In this document: positions 6,037 through 14,062 of the stretch, piece after piece | Layout of the letters: every line of letters starts with the position of its first letter | How positions within the stretch are numbered: the stretch's first letter is position 1 | From: Butyrivibrio sp. | GTDB taxonomy: Bacteria > Bacillota > Clostridia > Lachnospirales > Lachnospiraceae | DNA length: 14,731 bases | Direction of reading: 5' to 3' | NCBI RefSeq assembly: GCF_015056685.1 | Contig: NZ_SVFW01000071.1 | Span: 1 to 14,731 of the forward strand | Made by a program: the position numbers and the translations under genes | Notes under the pieces: generated by a model | Told to the model about the DNA's origin: nothing | The model's input: only the letters and a program-made list of their open reading frames with translations | Database searches by the model: none

Positions 6037-6052
6037 TTAGAAGGCCTTCTAA
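6037..6052. promoter_or_regulatory. 16-bp perfect palindrome in the sigma-factor leader
   Basis: TTAGAAGGCCTTCTAA is a perfect 16-bp palindrome located 22 bases before the sigma gene start and just ahead of its ribosome binding site (AAGGGAG, 6061-6067). Possible -10 boxes (TAGAAT 6021-6026 or TATTAT 6029-6034) lie immediately upstream; no convincing -35 is seen. Its position suits an operator for a dimeric regulator, or a small leader hairpin. Confidence 0.45.
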
Positions 6053-6074
6053 AAAACAGAAAGGGAGTTTTGTC

Positions 6075-6578
6075 ATGGAGGAAAAAGAAGCAAGGCGGAT
6101 ACTGGAAACATACGCTGACATGATACTTAGAATCAGTTATAGTTACCTTCGCCATACATATGATGCAGAGGACATCTGCCAGAATGTAATACTGAAATAC
6201 CTGTCCGCCCACCAAAGATTTGATAGTCGCGAGCATGAAAAAGCCTGGATGATCAGGACTACAATCAATGCGTGCAAGGATTTGAGAAAGAGTGCTTTCT
6301 TCAGAAATGCGATAGGACTAGATGCGTTACCGGAAAGGGCTGTACCGGAGGAACCGGTGTCCGTTCTTACAGAAGAGCTTAAAAAGCTTCCGGCAAATTA
6401 CCGGATAAGCATCCACCTCTTTTATTACGAAGGGTATACCATCAAAGAAATTGCCCAGATTCTAGGAAAAAGAGAAACCGTAGTTGCCAATTATCTATCA
6501 AGAGGCAGGAAAAGGCTCAAGGACTCATTATCTAAGGATTCTCGTTTTTTACTAAAGGAAGGTGAAGTATATGATTGA
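6075..6578 (+). CDS. ECF-type RNA polymerase sigma factor
   Basis: 167 residues, the usual ECF size. Region 2 covers about residues 8-75 (ISYSYLRHTYDAEDICQNVILKYL at about 20-43, then HEKAWMIRTTINACKDLRK). Region 4 covers about 100-150 (LPANYRISIHLFYYEGYTIKEIAQILG, then the recognition helix ending in LSRGRKRLKD). It directs polymerase to a small extracytoplasmic-stress-type regulon. A good ribosome binding site AAGGGAG lies 7 bases before ATG. The gene overlaps the next one by 8 bases, the usual arrangement for an ECF sigma and its anti-sigma partner. Its own promoter could not be assigned with confidence. Confidence 0.92.
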   Translation: MEEKEARRILETYADMILRISYSYLRHTYDAEDICQNVILKYLSAHQRFDSREHEKAWMIRTTINACKDLRKSAFFRNAIGLDALPERAVPEEPVSVLTEELKKLPANYRISIHLFYYEGYTIKEIAQILGKRETVVANYLSRGRKRLKDSLSKDSRFLLKEGEVYD

Positions 6579-7368
6579 TCAGATAAAAGAGATTTATAAC
6601 CACTCCATGAATGAACTCTGTTTCTCAGGACAAGCTAAAGAAAAAATGTTTCGCGTGATAAGCGAGCAGTATTCAGAACAGAACAGTGGAGGAAAGATTA
6701 TGAAGGCAAGTTTCAGCTTTAAGACAGCAGGTATCGTTGCAGCAGCATGTGTAATGCTCATTGGAACTACTGTATTTGCAGGAAGTAGCATTGTTTCGAG
6801 CATTGAAAGCCACAACAGGATTGGCAGTGAGATTACAGCATATGAGGATATGGCAAAACTTGAAAGGACTATCAGCATGGATGTCCTTACGGTTGAAAAG
6901 TTCAGCAACGGCTTTAGATTCAGTAATGCCGAAATCATTGATGTGTCAGATTATAACGAGGAAGGAGCTGATCTTGCCGATGCTTCAGGCGTTGACGTCA
7001 TATATACAAAAGACGGAATGGCTGATATCTACTTGAATGCCGAGCCGGTAAGCACCTTAAGAAGCTATGAAGACACGTCCATGGAAACGAGGATGGTCGG
7101 TGATGTTGCTGTAAAATACAGCCTGGATGAATATCTTTTCCTTCCGCCTAGCATGGAAGGACAGGTATCACAGGAACTTATTGACAGGATGGAAAATGAT
7201 GACCATTTCTTCATTAGCTATGGTTCAGATCAGGAAGAAACTCAGATGATCACAAATCTTTCATTTGATGTGGATGGCGTTCACTACTGTCTTACGACCT
7301 TCGATACAACATTAACTGTAGATGAACTTTTTGGTATGGCAGGGGAATTGATTATATCAGGAAAATAA
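6571..7368 (+). CDS. Single-pass membrane protein, probable anti-sigma partner
   Basis: 265 residues from ATG 6571. The frame also allows GTG 6562, but AAGGAAGG (6555-6562) is placed correctly for 6571. A cytoplasmic N-terminal segment (~1-48, charged and helical) is followed by one membrane segment at about 51-71 (TAGIVAAACVMLIGTTVFA) and a ~190-residue extracytoplasmic domain rich in Asp and Glu (YNEEGADLADASGVDVIYTKDG, then DEYLFLPPSMEG). No His-Cys-Cys zinc anti-sigma motif is present. Overlap with the ECF gene and the topology suggest a membrane anti-sigma or signal-receiving partner. The outer domain resembles none that I can name, and the signal it senses is unknown. A strong terminator follows. 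Confidence 0.75.
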   Translation: MIDQIKEIYNHSMNELCFSGQAKEKMFRVISEQYSEQNSGGKIMKASFSFKTAGIVAAACVMLIGTTVFAGSSIVSSIESHNRIGSEITAYEDMAKLERTISMDVLTVEKFSNGFRFSNAEIIDVSDYNEEGADLADASGVDVIYTKDGMADIYLNAEPVSTLRSYEDTSMETRMVGDVAVKYSLDEYLFLPPSMEGQVSQELIDRMENDDHFFISYGSDQEETQMITNLSFDVDGVHYCLTTFDTTLTVDELFGMAGELIISGK

Positions 7369-7385
7369 TATATAACTATTATTGA

Positions 7386-7416
7386 GAGCTGTCTGTATTC
7401 GGGCAGCTCCCATTTT
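7386..7416 (+). terminator. Intrinsic terminator after the sigma/anti-sigma pair
   Basis: GAGCTGTCTG (7386-7395), loop TATT, CGGGCAGCTC (7400-7409) form a 10-bp stem with two G-U pairs, followed by CCATTTTG. It separates the sigma operon from the two-component system, whose start lies only about 37 bases further on. Confidence 0.75.
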
Positions 7417-7446
7417 GCTTACATAAATAGTAGGGGGCTTTTTCTA

Positions 7447-8166
7447 ATGTTGCGTATAGCTGTTTGTGATGATGATATAGTAGATTGCGACAGAATATAT
7501 GGGTTTGTTCAAGATTATATAAATAGAAATGATTTGGTTGCAGATGTGAGAAAGTATACGCACCCAGATTTAATGCTAACTGAGAGTGTAGCCTTTCATC
7601 CCAATATCTATATTTTAGACATTGTTATGCCCATGCTTACTGGCTTAGAAGCAGCCAAAGAAGTTCGTTGGACTCAAAAAAATGCCCAGATTATTTTTGC
7701 AACTTCTGAAAAATCTTATGCTTTAGAGGCATATGATGTTAGCCCTATTAATTATATTTTAAAGCCAGTGGATAAAAATAAGCTGGAACAATCTTTAAAT
7801 AGGGCTATTTCTAACATTGAACCTGAGGATGAACAATCGATTACGGTAAAAATCAAAGGCGGATTTGCTACAATTCGTATATGCGATATTATGTATGTTG
7901 ATTGCAGTAATCACAAGGTGACATTCCATTTATTATCAAATGATACAATTACAACCCCCACCTTACGAATCGGATTTGCAGAATATGTCGAGGCGTTACT
8001 TCCTGCCGACATGTTTTTACGATGCCATGAATCTATTACTGTAAATATAGCAGCCATAGATAAATTGGTGAAATATGAAATAGAACTTCGTAACAAGGAG
8101 ATAATTCCTGTTTCTAGAAATCGTTATGACGAAATAGCATCAGCTTATATGGATTATAGACTTTAA
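7447..8166 (+). CDS. LytTR-family response regulator
   Basis: 239 residues. The receiver domain (1-~120) has the acidic pocket D8-D9-D10, phosphoacceptor D58 in YILDIVMP, T86 in FATSEK, and K106 in YILKPVD. A LytTR DNA-binding domain follows (~132-237), with ITVKIKGGFATIRICDIMYVDC at its start, FLRCHESITVN in the middle, and an EIIPVSRNRYDEI end. Such proteins (AgrA/VirR class) bind paired 9-bp direct repeats and usually activate peptide, adhesion or envelope genes. GGGGG (7433-7437) lies 9 bases before ATG. The cognate kinase starts 18 bases downstream. A candidate target site lies ahead of the lipoprotein gene (9913-9942). Confidence 0.93.
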   Translation: MLRIAVCDDDIVDCDRIYGFVQDYINRNDLVADVRKYTHPDLMLTESVAFHPNIYILDIVMPMLTGLEAAKEVRWTQKNAQIIFATSEKSYALEAYDVSPINYILKPVDKNKLEQSLNRAISNIEPEDEQSITVKIKGGFATIRICDIMYVDCSNHKVTFHLLSNDTITTPTLRIGFAEYVEALLPADMFLRCHESITVNIAAIDKLVKYEIELRNKEIIPVSRNRYDEIASAYMDYRL

Positions 8167-8184
8167 TAAGACAAAGGAAAAATA

Positions 8185-9804
8185 ATGCAAACTTACGTCG
8201 TTTCAATTCTTTACATTAGTATCATTATTTTATTTTTGGAATGCTACACAGTTTTTAAGAATATGAAGTCAAAGCTTCACCAGTATCTGTTCTTTTGCTG
8301 TGTGGCCATGCTTGTAAATAATATTGGCTACTTGTTGGGGATTCAATCGACCTCGTTAGAATCCCGTGTTTTAGCTGTAAAGTTTTCATATGCTGGAAGA
8401 GTGTGGATTGCTTACACACTCTTTATGTTTGCCGTAGAATTATGCCAGGTGAATTTTCCGAGAATAGCTAAAAAGGTGCTGCTCTTTATGCATGCTAGTA
8501 TTTATATGTCAGTCTTAACAGTAGGAAAGCATTGTCTTTATTACACTTGGGTTGAATCTGTATATGAGAATGGCATACTTATTCTAAAACATGGCTGTGG
8601 TATCTTTTATCATATTTTGATGTTTATGCAAGTGCTATACATTATCTTTGGCTTTTACATGTTGTTTTCAACATACAGGATATTGAAGAATCCAATTACC
8701 AAGAAATGCTTTAGAACTGTGACTTTGGCAATACTATCACTTAGTATTTTTTACATTATTCAAATCACTCATATTCTTCCGATTTCTCGGGTATTCGATC
8801 TATCTGTTATAGGAAATATTGTGCTGGTTATACTGCTTTATGTTGCAATAGTAAGGTGTAATCTGCTTAGTCTTATAGAAATGGCAAAGGACTATATTAT
8901 AGATGGTTTGACAGATGGAATAATTGCTGTGGATACTGTGGGCAAAGTAAAGTATTACAACAAGCTGGCATTGAAAATATTTCCTGAGATTGTTAAGCCA
9001 AATGCAGATCTGCCATCGGCCCTGACAGAGGCAAGTACTAGCGATAATGAGTACACTTTCGATAATCGTATATACGTTATAGAGAAAAATGTTTTACATA
9101 ACGATTATTGTGTAGTTGGTGATATATATGTGCTTTCTGATGCCACAGATTTAAAAGAAAAAGAGTACAAGCTAAAAGCTGATGCTCAGCTATATCAGCT
9201 GGCTGCAAAAACAATGAAGGAGAGATTGTTGCTTGCAGAAGAATTTGTGAAGCAGGATAGAAAACTGCGACATGACAGGAGACATTTTGAAGCGCTTTTA
9301 ATGACATTGCTTCAGGATGGGAATGTGGACGAAGCAAAGAAATATCTTTCGGAGCAGTTGGCTGAGGAGCCAGGGACAATCAAAAGATACTGTGATAATA
9401 CCACTATCAATGTGGCACTGATGTTTTATGTAAATGCCGCAGAAAAGAATAATATATCGGTGGAGACTAATATTAGTATTCCAGCAACTATTTCTATGGA
9501 TGATCTACACCTTGGAATTGTAATGGCTAATTTGCTTGAGAATGCCATCAATGCCTGCAAAAATGTACCTGAAGACAAACGTTTTATCCATATCAAAGCG
9601 GTATATAAAGAGCAGCTGCTTTTAGAAATTGAGAATTCATGTGTTTCAAAAGTACCTTTAAATGAAAAGGGATATCCATTCTCCAATGAAGTTGGGCATG
9701 GCATCGGAACCCAGAGTGTGCTGTCTTTCGTGGAAGAAACGGGAGGGTTCATTCAATATGAATCAAACGATAATTCATTCAAAGTGCGGATGATTTTGAA
9801 TTAA
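8185..9804 (+). CDS. 7TM-PAS-GHKL sensor histidine kinase
   Basis: 539 residues. The first ~228 hold about seven hydrophobic segments in the style of the histidine-kinase 7TM sensor region (with GRVWIAYTLFMFAVELC at about 71-87). A PAS-like domain follows (~232-325), starting DGLTDGIIAVDTVGKVKYYN. The dimerisation helix contains R-H363-D-R-R-H367, with H363 the likely phosphoacceptor by analogy to the RHD motif of AgrC-type kinases. A GHKL ATPase follows with an N-box (N453 in MANLLENAINAC) and a G-box G504-H-G-I-G508. It phosphorylates the upstream LytTR regulator. The architecture differs from AgrC by the PAS insert. No propeptide gene or AgrB-like processing protease is seen next to it, so the ligand is open. 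A strong terminator follows its stop. Confidence 0.92.
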   Translation: MQTYVVSILYISIIILFLECYTVFKNMKSKLHQYLFFCCVAMLVNNIGYLLGIQSTSLESRVLAVKFSYAGRVWIAYTLFMFAVELCQVNFPRIAKKVLLFMHASIYMSVLTVGKHCLYYTWVESVYENGILILKHGCGIFYHILMFMQVLYIIFGFYMLFSTYRILKNPITKKCFRTVTLAILSLSIFYIIQITHILPISRVFDLSVIGNIVLVILLYVAIVRCNLLSLIEMAKDYIIDGLTDGIIAVDTVGKVKYYNKLALKIFPEIVKPNADLPSALTEASTSDNEYTFDNRIYVIEKNVLHNDYCVVGDIYVLSDATDLKEKEYKLKADAQLYQLAAKTMKERLLLAEEFVKQDRKLRHDRRHFEALLMTLLQDGNVDEAKKYLSEQLAEEPGTIKRYCDNTTINVALMFYVNAAEKNNISVETNISIPATISMDDLHLGIVMANLLENAINACKNVPEDKRFIHIKAVYKEQLLLEIENSCVSKVPLNEKGYPFSNEVGHGIGTQSVLSFVEETGGFIQYESNDNSFKVRMILN

Positions 9805-9831
9805 TGTAAAAAAGTATAAATATGTTTACAG

Positions 9832-9863
9832 AGGCAATCTTCACGGAGGATTGTCTTTTTTTT
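9832..9863 (+). terminator. Intrinsic terminator after the histidine kinase
   Basis: AGGCAATCTTC (9832-9842), loop ACG, GAGGATTGTCT (9846-9856) form an 11-bp stem with two G-U pairs, running into eight T residues (9856-9863). It is among the clearest terminators in the window and separates the two-component operon from the lipoprotein operon. Confidence 0.88.
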
Positions 9864-9912
9864 GAGTAATCCAATTATTGAAAGCAAACGACAAAGCGTG
9901 TGTAATGAAATA

Positions 9913-9963
9913 CCAATTAAGTGTAAAAAAACACATTTGACATTTGGGTGCTAACATTATCAA
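9913..9963 (+). promoter_or_regulatory. Possible promoter with LytTR-type direct repeats
   Basis: A consensus -35 TTGACA (9937-9942) has only a poor -10 after it (TATCAA at 9958-9963, spacer 15), a pattern expected for an activator-dependent promoter. CCAATTAAG (9913-9921) and ACATTTGAC (9933-9941) match the AgrA-type 9-mer ACAGTTAAG at 7 and 6 positions and are 20 bp apart start to start. The second repeat overlaps the -35. This is suggestive only. Confidence 0.3.
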
Positions 9964-9990
9964 TCGTGAAAATAAGTTATGGAGGTTGAA

Positions 9991-10446
9991 ATGAAAAGAA
10001 TAGTAAATTTATTGCTTATGGGCTGCATTTCATTATCACTAGTTGGATGCGCGGCATCAGAAAGTAATGATACCGTTGCAGATGGCTGCTATTATGGGGG
10101 ACTTTACAGTGATGGAAAAGATAGAATTGGAGTAGAAGATGAGTGGGGGAATTTGCCATGTATTGTCTACAATGTTCGAATAGAAGGAAATAAGCTTGTA
10201 GTCAGCGGAAGCATGTCTTATTCAGCTACACATGATTATGAAAATGCTGAAACTTCTGATGATATGGAGCACACCTTTGTTTTTGATGACAACACAGACT
10301 TCAAATGGCTAAAAGGTCCGGAGGATAATGAACACTACACAGCAGAAGAATATGTTAGTGGGCTGGAGGATTTGAAAGACACAGGGCTTGGTTTAACGAT
10401 AGAGGTAGAAAATGGTGTAGCTACGGAAGTATCGGTTTCATCATAA
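9991..10446 (+). CDS. Small secreted lipoprotein
   Basis: 151 residues from ATG 9991. The upstream in-frame ATG 9979 overlaps the GGAGG site (9981-9985) and is rejected. A lipoprotein signal peptide (MKRIVNLLLMGCISLSLVGC) ends in an LVGC lipobox at Cys20, so the protein is lipid-anchored outside the membrane. The mature part is acidic, with CYYGGLYSDGKDRIG near its start, strands such as IVYNVRIEGNKLVVSGSM, and a tail VFDDNTDFKWLKG followed by GLGLTIEVENGVATEVSV. I do not recognise the family. The C-terminal pattern recalls the end of the next protein, so the two may be distant paralogues. It is first in a run of closely spaced + strand genes. Confidence 0.8.
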   Translation: MKRIVNLLLMGCISLSLVGCAASESNDTVADGCYYGGLYSDGKDRIGVEDEWGNLPCIVYNVRIEGNKLVVSGSMSYSATHDYENAETSDDMEHTFVFDDNTDFKWLKGPEDNEHYTAEEYVSGLEDLKDTGLGLTIEVENGVATEVSVSS

Positions 10447-10528
10447 GCGCAAAGTGAAAATTCTTTTAATAGCTTTGTAGATTCTTATAACAAGAGTTTT
10501 TTAACACTATTATGGGAGAAATAGATAT

Positions 10529-11413
10529 ATGACGAAGAGAATTACAATTATTGCCGTAATCATTGTTTTGCTGGCAGGCGGAGTGTTACTTGTTGTAAAC
10601 ACTTTTAGGACAAGTGACACTATAGAAAGTGTGGCAGATAATACTGTTCAATCGGAGCAAGTTACAATTGAAGAAAATGTAGGGGCCGGAAACGCCGATA
10701 ATGAAAATCAACTCTATGATGTTCAGAAGTTTACAACTTTAGATGGCGGTCTTCTAAAGATTGATCCTGATTGTGACTACCACTTTAAATGGGATACTTC
10801 TACTATTGAGGAAAACGAAGATGGTAGCTTTACAGGTACATTTGACTTTGCGTACGTTGGTATACCAATCGTAATCACAGACGACGTGTTTTCAAGCATT
10901 GAAGTTGGAAACAAATTGCCAAAGATCGATCATCTGGCCTATGAATGGGGTGATTTTAAATGTGTTCAGGTTCAGGATGGTAAAAAATTCTTTGTAGATA
11001 GCTGTTATGATTCTGTTGATGTAGCCAAGAACGAGGATTCATTGGTGATTTGTTTTGATGAATCTTGCAAAGATAGCAAAGGAAACATTTTTGTATACAC
11101 AGATTCAAATCCGGACGAGGAGGGGTATTACAAGGAGTACGAGTACAAAGATATTGATGGTCAGGTAAAAGTAATATTTGCAGCTGATGCAAAAATAAAA
11201 TATATAAAGTCTGTCAGTGATAACAATATTTCATATGACACTGTTGATTTTAAGACTTTTCTATCAGAGGATATAAAGTCTGATTACGGCGATTTTGCTG
11301 AAAGAGAGTGGGGGATGAGTACAGACTCGTGGCATGGTACGGGTGAGTTACGTGTTACAGGAAATGAGGCAGGTGAGATAGTGTTTATTGAGGAATTTTG
11401 GCCTGCTGGATAA
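10529..11413 (+). CDS. Membrane-anchored extracytoplasmic protein, unknown
   Basis: 294 residues. An uncleaved signal anchor spans about residues 4-24 (RITIIAVIIVLLAGGVLLVV), followed by a Glu/Asn-rich linker to about residue 62 and an acidic, mainly beta extracytoplasmic domain. Two cysteine pairs are possible (FKCVQV, VDSCYD, VICFDESCKD). The end (VIFAADAKIKYIKSV through GTGELRVTGNEAGEIVFIEEF) follows the same order of motifs as the preceding lipoprotein's tail. The ribosome binding site is GGGAG in tatgggagaaa about 12 bases upstream. It is 82 bases after the lipoprotein gene and 22 bases before the hydrolase gene. Function unknown; a surface sensor or binding protein is a guess. Confidence 0.75.
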   Translation: MTKRITIIAVIIVLLAGGVLLVVNTFRTSDTIESVADNTVQSEQVTIEENVGAGNADNENQLYDVQKFTTLDGGLLKIDPDCDYHFKWDTSTIEENEDGSFTGTFDFAYVGIPIVITDDVFSSIEVGNKLPKIDHLAYEWGDFKCVQVQDGKKFFVDSCYDSVDVAKNEDSLVICFDESCKDSKGNIFVYTDSNPDEEGYYKEYEYKDIDGQVKVIFAADAKIKYIKSVSDNNISYDTVDFKTFLSEDIKSDYGDFAEREWGMSTDSWHGTGELRVTGNEAGEIVFIEEFWPAG

Positions 11414-11435
11414 AAATTGATAACGGAGTATTAGT

Positions 11436-12431
11436 GTGAAAAAAATTATAAATAGAATATTAAAAGTAATTGGCATTGTAATTGCTGTGATATTGTTTAT
11501 CTGCGTTTTGTTTTTTATATATCACAGAGTTACTTGTATTGATGAGGAAAAAAATCATCCATCTCAATTCAGTTTTGTTGAAGTGGGTGGAAAGAGAATT
11601 AGCATGCAAATTCAAGGAGAAGGGGAGCATACAATTGTGCTGCTTCCTGGTCTTGGAACTACTTCTCCAATATATGATTTTGCGCCTTTGGCAGATGAGC
11701 TTGCAAAAAATAATCGAGTTATTACATATGAGCCATTTGGATATGGTTACAGTGATATTACTGATAAGTCCAGAACAATTGAAAATGAATGTGAGGAACT
11801 GAAACAGGCCTTGGATGCTTCAGGCGTAGAAGGTCCTTATATATTTATGGCACACTCAGTATATGGGCTTGATAGTATTTATTTTGCAAACAAGTATCCG
11901 GAATATGTTGAGGCTGTAGTTGGCATAGATTGCACAATGCCAACTATGTTATCCTATTTTGGAGAAGAAGTCCCTGCGGATATGCCGATGGCTATGGATT
12001 TGATGAGAATAACGGGACTTACAAGACTTCTACAAATGATGGATGAGAATCAGTTTGTATCAGATAATAGTTCAAATCTGTATAGTGAAGAGAATCTGCA
12101 AGAGCAGAGAATTATTTCAGCCAGAATAGAAGCTAATAAAAACGTTATTGAGCAATATAATGATCTGGATAATAAAATAAAAGCAACATTTGATTTGAAA
12201 TACACTGATTCAATGCCTATTTTGTTCTTTACGACTAATGATGCAGATAAAGAGCAACGTGATGATGGCAAGACAAGCAAGAGTCTATATGAAACCTATA
12301 TAACGAATCCAGATATTCAATCTGTCATAACATATGATGCTTCGCATTATATGCATTGGACAAAGGCAAAAGAGATGTCAGATGACGTGAATGATTTTGT
12401 AAAAGAGGTTTTTAATGATAGAAACAAATAA
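11436..12431 (+). CDS. Membrane-anchored alpha/beta hydrolase
   Basis: 331 residues from a GTG start with CGGAG about 8 bases upstream. Residues ~9-30 form one membrane anchor, leaving the catalytic domain most likely outside. The alpha/beta-hydrolase core is clear: strand and oxyanion region TIVLLPGLGTTSPIYDF at about 66-82, nucleophile elbow AHS141VYGLDSIYFANKYPEYV, acid region FFTTND269ADKE, and the His strand DASH304YMHWTK. The elbow reads A-H-S-V-Y-G, which departs from the G-x-S-x-G standard (Ala for the first Gly, extra residue before the last Gly), a variant I have seen in related Firmicute proteins. Substrate unknown; esterase or lipase-like. It overlaps the CPBP protease gene by 17 bases, so the two are co-translated. 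Confidence 0.87.
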   Translation: MKKIINRILKVIGIVIAVILFICVLFFIYHRVTCIDEEKNHPSQFSFVEVGGKRISMQIQGEGEHTIVLLPGLGTTSPIYDFAPLADELAKNNRVITYEPFGYGYSDITDKSRTIENECEELKQALDASGVEGPYIFMAHSVYGLDSIYFANKYPEYVEAVVGIDCTMPTMLSYFGEEVPADMPMAMDLMRITGLTRLLQMMDENQFVSDNSSNLYSEENLQEQRIISARIEANKNVIEQYNDLDNKIKATFDLKYTDSMPILFFTTNDADKEQRDDGKTSKSLYETYITNPDIQSVITYDASHYMHWTKAKEMSDDVNDFVKEVFNDRNK

Positions 12432-13239
12432 TGACAAGAAAAGTATTGTTGTTTTTTATGTGATTACCTTACTGATAAGTGCAGTGGTAGAAGGAATCAC
12501 AATAATTACAGGATGTAGGGCTACTATTTTGATACTCATGTGGTCCCCGGGAATTGTCGGAATCATATGTAGCAGAGTCTTTTATCCTAAACAGCAGGCA
12601 CTTGGCATTAAGAAGTTTAAACCCCGCTATTTGTTGTTGGCCATACTGATTCCAAATGCTTACCTTATACCTTCTTATATGATTTCATGGGCAATTCTGA
12701 AGGACCCGACAATAGGCGTTGATGAATTGGCGCATAGAATTACTAATGGAATCGCATTTGATATTCCGGGAATATGCGTCCTTTTTATAGCATTTATTCC
12801 AATGCTGATTCTTAGTATGGTGACTGCAGCAGGAGAAGAGCTGGGATGGAGAGGCTATGCATTCCCGATCCTAGCCCGTTTATATGGAACCCCAAAAGCT
12901 ATTCTGATAAATGGTAGTATATGGGCTGTATGGCACATGCCAATTATTCTTAGCGGACAGTACCAGGCAAGTGTAAATATAATATATGGACTAATTAGCT
13001 TCTTTATAGAAGTAATGATTTTGACAATTATCTTTTGCTGGTCAAGAAAGACCAGTGGAAGTGTTATTCCAGCAATCATATTACATGCCACTCACAACTT
13101 GGTTGATCAGTCATATCTACAGACACTGAGTACAAACACAAATGTTCCATATCTCAGCGGAGAACAGGGGATTATTACCATTATAGTAGGCGCATTAGTG
13201 GCAATTGTATTGTACTTTCAACTATCAAAATTGTGTTAA
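12415..13239 (+). CDS. CPBP family intramembrane glutamic protease
   Basis: 274 residues with about seven to eight hydrophobic segments. The three hallmark motifs of the CPBP/CAAX-protease (Abi) family are present: E141-E142-L-G-W-R146 (EExxxR), an F/WxxxH-type motif W170-A-V-W-H174, and H224-A-T-H-N228. It should cleave peptide bonds within the membrane. Bacterial members often serve in bacteriocin immunity or peptide maturation. It begins inside the hydrolase gene with AGAGG as ribosome binding site. Near a LytTR/GHKL system and an ABC transporter, a role in processing or protecting against a membrane-active peptide is plausible, but no peptide gene is seen. Confidence 0.92.
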   Translation: MIETNNDKKSIVVFYVITLLISAVVEGITIITGCRATILILMWSPGIVGIICSRVFYPKQQALGIKKFKPRYLLLAILIPNAYLIPSYMISWAILKDPTIGVDELAHRITNGIAFDIPGICVLFIAFIPMLILSMVTAAGEELGWRGYAFPILARLYGTPKAILINGSIWAVWHMPIILSGQYQASVNIIYGLISFFIEVMILTIIFCWSRKTSGSVIPAIILHATHNLVDQSYLQTLSTNTNVPYLSGEQGIITIIVGALVAIVLYFQLSKLC

Positions 13240-13288
13240 TGAATAGAAATAGATTCGAATGATTTGTAGGAGTTAAGAAGGGATAAAA

Positions 13289-14047
13289 ATGATTGGAATA
13301 TATTTGAGTGGAACCGGAAATACAAAGCACTGCGTGGAGTTGCTGGTGAAATTAATAGACAATGAGGCACAGTGTGTTCCGCTAGAGCATCCACAGATAA
13401 AAGGATTATTGGAGAATGAGGATACTATTTTTTTAGGCTATCCAACACAGTTTTCTAATGCACCCATGATGGTAAGGGATTTTATAAAAAATAATAGTAG
13501 TATTTGGCAAGATAAAAAAGTATTCTGCCTTAATACAATGGGGCTGTTTAGTGGTGATGGAACCGGATGCGTTGCCAGATTACTAAAAAAATACGGGGCA
13601 GTAATACTTGGTGGAGTACAAATAAAAATGCCGGACTCTGTTTGCGACAGCAAGCTGTTAAAAAAGAGTATTGAAGAAAACAAGGCAATTGTAAGAGCTG
13701 CCGATGCTCGAATAAAGCAAATTGCGGAACAAATTTTAGAAGATAGTTATCCCCAAGAAGGGCTATCATTTATTGCACATGTTAAGGGGTTGTTTGGACA
13801 ACGACTTTGGTTTTACCATAAAACTATTGGATATACCGATAAACTAAAAATCAGCGATGAATGCATTGGATGTGGATTGTGTAGCAGAGAATGTCCAATG
13901 GGAAATATTGAGATAAAAAATGGGAAAGCCATACCGGGAGGCCAATGCACAATGTGTTATCGTTGCATTAGTTTATGTCCGCAGAAGGCGATTACTCTTT
14001 TAGGCGATACTGTTAGGGAGCAATGCCGGTTTAGCAAGTATGCTTAA
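13289..14047 (+). CDS. EFR1-type flavodoxin-ferredoxin fusion
   Basis: 252 residues. The N-terminal ~165 form a flavodoxin-like domain: phosphate loop SGTGNTKHC at 7-15, FLGYPTQFSNAPMMVRDF at about 49-66, and LNTMGLFSGDGTG at about 82-94. Two 4Fe-4S ferredoxin motifs follow: C192IGC195GLC198SREC202P and C220TMC223YRC226ISLC230P. This arrangement is that of the EFR1 family of small electron-transfer proteins common in anaerobic Firmicutes, which probably shuttle electrons between FMN and iron-sulfur clusters. The reaction partner is not indicated by neighbours. A good ribosome binding site (AGAAGGGA) precedes ATG by about 5 bases. It lies 49 bases after the CPBP gene. Confidence 0.92.
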   Translation: MIGIYLSGTGNTKHCVELLVKLIDNEAQCVPLEHPQIKGLLENEDTIFLGYPTQFSNAPMMVRDFIKNNSSIWQDKKVFCLNTMGLFSGDGTGCVARLLKKYGAVILGGVQIKMPDSVCDSKLLKKSIEENKAIVRAADARIKQIAEQILEDSYPQEGLSFIAHVKGLFGQRLWFYHKTIGYTDKLKISDECIGCGLCSRECPMGNIEIKNGKAIPGGQCTMCYRCISLCPQKAITLLGDTVREQCRFSKYA

Positions 14048-14062
14048 GTAAGGAGATTAAAA

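Noticed and set aside
9822..9869. 15-codon ORF after the histidine kinase, considered as a signalling peptide
   Set aside because: It lacks a ribosome binding site and coincides with the terminator hairpin and T-tract.
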